Positions 6,053 through 7,194 of a stretch of 7,194 nt of DNA are shown one piece after another. The DNA comes from an uncultured Clostridia bacterium (lineage in GTDB: Bacteria; Bacillota; Clostridia; Christensenellales; Borkfalkiaceae). The notes under the pieces are model-generated. The model was not told the origin of the DNA and made no database searches. It worked only from the letters and a program-made list of their open reading frames with translations. How positions within the stretch are numbered: the stretch's first letter is position 1; every line of letters starts with the position of its first letter. The translations under genes and the position numbers were made by a program. The DNA is taken from positions 1 to 7,194 of the forward strand of contig CANPYD010000052.1 in assembly GCA_947587775.1 (NCBI GenBank), written 5' to 3'.

Positions 6053-6106
6053 AACCCCTCAGTCACCTGCGCTGACAGCTCCCCTATAAGAGGAGCCAAG
6101 GGGACA
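6053..6106 (+). repeat. Two-hairpin intergenic repeat, tandem copy
   Basis: This repeats the previous element from AACCCCTCAGTCACCTGC onward without a gap. The first stem keeps GTCA/TGAC but has a C-C mismatch inside (GCTGAC in place of GGTGAC). The second hairpin is altered (CCCCTATAAGAGGAG), and the end reads CCAAGGGG in place of CGCCGAG. It therefore looks like a partly decayed copy. Confidence 0.8.
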
Positions 6107-6148
6107 GGGCGACCCCTAAAAACTGGCAAACAATAAAATCTTCGACAA

Positions 6149-6167
6149 TTTCAGCCAAATGGCGAAA
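6149..6167. promoter_or_regulatory. Inverted repeat upstream of the NuoE-like promoter
   Basis: TTTC-A-GCCA and TGGC-GAAA face each other across AA, an 8-bp inverted repeat with one unpaired base. It ends 5 nt before the -35 box (6173), a place where an activator or repressor could act. It does not resemble the redox-regulator Rex consensus TTGTTAA-N4-TTAACAA. The function is unproven. Confidence 0.35.
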
Positions 6168-6172
6168 ACAGG

Positions 6173-6201
6173 TTGAAAAATAAATCGGAGTATGTTATAA
6201 T
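6173..6201 (+). promoter_or_regulatory. Strong extended -10 promoter of the NuoE/NuoF-like operon
   Basis: TTGAAA (6173-6178), a 17-nt spacer and TATAAT (6196-6201), with TGT directly before the -10 box giving an extended -10. Transcription should start near 6208, leaving a leader of about 68 nt. That leader contains a hairpin and then the ribosome site AAGGAGG (6264-6270). Confidence 0.8.
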
Positions 6202-6220
6202 ACACATGCAAAAAATCCGC

Positions 6221-6248
6221 AGGTTCCCTTTTTCGGAAACGGGAGCCT
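6221..6248 (+). other. Leader hairpin ahead of the NuoE-like gene
   Basis: AGGTTCCC (6221-6228) pairs with GGGAGCCT (6241-6248), 8 bp with one G-U pair and a 12-nt loop that can itself form TTT/AAA. It lies 15 nt before the ribosome site and leaves that site free. It has no U-tract, so it is more likely a 5'-end stabiliser or protein target than an attenuator. It may be fortuitous. Confidence 0.4.
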
Positions 6249-6275
6249 CGAAAGATAACTTTTAAGGAGGTTGGT

Positions 6276-6773
6276 ATGGAACACTGTGAAGCGAAATGCG
6301 GAACGGCGGAACAAGAGAAAGCGCTTGAAGCCGTCATCGAAGCATCGCGCTCGACGCCCGGTTGCCTCATGCACATTTTGCAGGAAGCACAGGCGATCTA
6401 CGGGTATTTGCCGATGCCCGTTCAAAAGAAAATTGCGGAGGGGCTCGGTATTTCCCTCTCGGAGGTGTACGGCGTCGCCACCTTCTATTCGCAGTTTTCT
6501 CTCAAACCCAAGGGCAAACACCGGATCAGCGTGTGCCTCGGCACCGCCTGCTACGTCAAGGGCTCCGACAAGATCCTCGAAGAGGTCGAAAAAGAGCTCG
6601 GCATCAAGTGCGGCGAATGCACCGAAGACGGGCTTTTCTCCATCGACAGCTGCCGCTGCGTGGGCGCGTGCGGCCTTGCGCCCGTCATGATGGTGGGCGA
6701 AGAGGTCTACGGCAAGCTCACGCCCGATAAAGTGAAGGGCATCCTCGATCAATACAAGGAGGCAAGCAAATGA
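6276..6773 (+). CDS. NuoE-like [2Fe-2S] thioredoxin-fold subunit (HydC/HndA type)
   Basis: A 165-residue electron-transfer subunit of the 24-kDa NADH dehydrogenase/NuoE family. Such subunits carry one [2Fe-2S] cluster and hand electrons to or from a NuoF-type flavoprotein. The N-terminal helical part (about 12-75) includes the family stretch GYLP...GVATFYSQF. The thioredoxin-like part (about 82-162) holds four cluster cysteines in the normal spacing: Cys87-x4-Cys92 (CLGTACYVKG) and Cys128-x3-Cys132 (CVGAC). AAGGAGG lies 5 nt before the ATG. The stop overlaps the next start as ATGA, implying translational coupling. The next gene has an extra N-terminal ferredoxin-like domain, so this pair is more probably part of an electron-bifurcating [FeFe] hydrogenase or formate dehydrogenase than of respiratory complex I. 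The partner catalytic subunit is outside the window. Confidence 0.92.
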   Translation: MEHCEAKCGTAEQEKALEAVIEASRSTPGCLMHILQEAQAIYGYLPMPVQKKIAEGLGISLSEVYGVATFYSQFSLKPKGKHRISVCLGTACYVKGSDKILEEVEKELGIKCGECTEDGLFSIDSCRCVGACGLAPVMMVGEEVYGKLTPDKVKGILDQYKEASK

Positions 6774-7194
6774 CTGTCAAAGAATTAGACGCGCTCCGCG
6801 CAAAGAAACAGCAACTCATCGACGTGAGACGCCTCGTGCGGGAACAGGCCGAAGAGATGGCGAAGCACACGGGGTACAGAAAGCAAGTCCTCGTCTGCGG
6901 CGGCACGGGCTGTACCTCCTCCCACTCCAAACAGGTCATCGAACATCTTGAAAAGACGATGGCGGAGTGCGATATCCACGACGTCCTCGTCGTCAAGACG
7001 GGCTGCTTCGGTCTCTGCACCCTCGGCCCCATCATGATCGTCTATCCCGAAGGCGCGTTCTATGCGCAGATGACCCCCGAACACGTTGAAACGGTCGTCA
7101 AAAAGCATCTCATCCCGGGCGGGGAGATCGTCAAAGAGCTCCTCTATCAGGATACCGTCCACACCGACGGCTCCATCACCCCCTTTGCGGAGAC
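6770..7194 (+). CDS. NuoF/HydB-like flavoprotein subunit, N-terminal part (cut by window end)
   Basis: The first 141 residues of a NuoF-family subunit, open to the end of the window. Residues 1-36 are mostly charged and helical. Residues 37-115 form a thioredoxin-like [2Fe-2S] domain with Cys43-x4-Cys48 (CGGTGC) and Cys79-x3-Cys83 (CFGLC), then LGPIMIVYPEG. Complex I NuoF, such as that of E. coli, lacks this domain, whereas HydB/HndC subunits of electron-bifurcating hydrogenases have it. The NADH/FMN-binding core and C-terminal [4Fe-4S] cluster region would follow to the right. The start ATG overlaps the upstream TGA, with AAGGAGG 7 nt before it (6756-6762) inside the end of the NuoE-like gene. 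Expected gene order onward is an [FeFe] hydrogenase HydA or a related catalytic subunit; this is inference. Confidence 0.88.
   Translation, partial: MTVKELDALRAKKQQLIDVRRLVREQAEEMAKHTGYRKQVLVCGGTGCTSSHSKQVIEHLEKTMAECDIHDVLVVKTGCFGLCTLGPIMIVYPEGAFYAQMTPEHVETVVKKHLIPGGEIVKELLYQDTVHTDGSITPFAE

Larger units (their letters stand above)
5811..6172. other. Gene-free, repeat-rich spacer between ridA and the NuoE-like operon
   Basis: No credible gene lies here. From the left it holds a C/T-rich stretch with two copies of CCCTTGGCGYYCC (5828-5840 and 5857-5869), a degenerate ~40-bp tandem array (5867-5982), two tandem two-hairpin repeats (6004-6106) and an AT-rich tail leading into a promoter. I see no classic hairpin plus U-tract for ridA on the plus strand, so the repeat hairpins may end or trim that transcript. 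The sharp switch from GC-rich repeats to AT-rich DNA near 6117 marks the start of the upstream region of the next operon. Confidence 0.7.

Noticed and set aside
5867..6106. A possible CRISPR array
   Set aside because: The units differ in length and sequence, have no unique spacers of constant size, carry strong internal hairpins of their own, and no cas gene is near.
6149..6167. A Rex (redox) operator before the NuoE-like gene
   Set aside because: The inverted repeat TTTC-A-GCCA/TGGC-GAAA does not match the Rex consensus in arms or spacing.
6785..7162. A 125-codon minus-strand open frame
   Set aside because: It is antisense to the NuoF/HydB-like gene, whose plus-strand frame has the four spaced cluster cysteines.

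Overview
The window looks like chromosomal DNA from a GC-rich, low-oxygen Bacillota (Clostridia-type) bacterium, plausibly a gut member. The evidence is lipoprotein signal peptides of Gram-positive type, strong AGGAGG ribosome sites, near-consensus sigma-A promoters, Bacillus-lichenase-like GH16 enzymes, and a NuoE/HydB-type electron-bifurcating module. The taxonomic placement is inference; no rRNA or marker gene is present.

Layout, left to right. Positions 1-322 hold no gene. They contain two hairpin repeats, a likely leftward promoter (153-181) serving something outside the window, and GC-rich hairpins, one of which probably terminates the glucanase operon. Positions 323-4131 (minus strand) are a two-gene operon of secreted GH16 beta-glucanase lipoproteins. 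The promoter-proximal gene is a bare catalytic domain. The second, 17 nt downstream, has the same catalytic domain followed by four copies of an unidentified ~155-170-residue module. Positions 4139-4199 hold two divergent, perfect-consensus promoters whose -35 boxes form one palindrome. Positions 4228-5810 (plus) are an ilvA-type threonine ammonia-lyase with ACT domain followed by ridA. Positions 5811-6172 are a gene-free, repeat-rich spacer. From 6173 a strong extended -10 promoter drives a NuoE-like gene (6276-6773), translationally coupled to a NuoF/HydB-like gene cut by the window end.

How the genes work together. The two glucanases probably cut mixed-linkage beta-glucan at the cell surface, the modular one perhaps also binding it. 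IlvA deaminates threonine (and probably serine), and RidA clears the reactive enamine/imine products. The NuoE/NuoF-like pair would pass electrons between NAD(P)H, flavin and iron-sulfur centres, most likely for an [FeFe] hydrogenase or formate dehydrogenase encoded beyond the right edge.

The most interesting points are the shared divergent promoter with its predicted leaderless glucanase transcript, the four-fold repeated module that may be an undescribed carbohydrate-binding domain, and a family of two-hairpin intergenic repeats whose stems show compensatory changes between copies.
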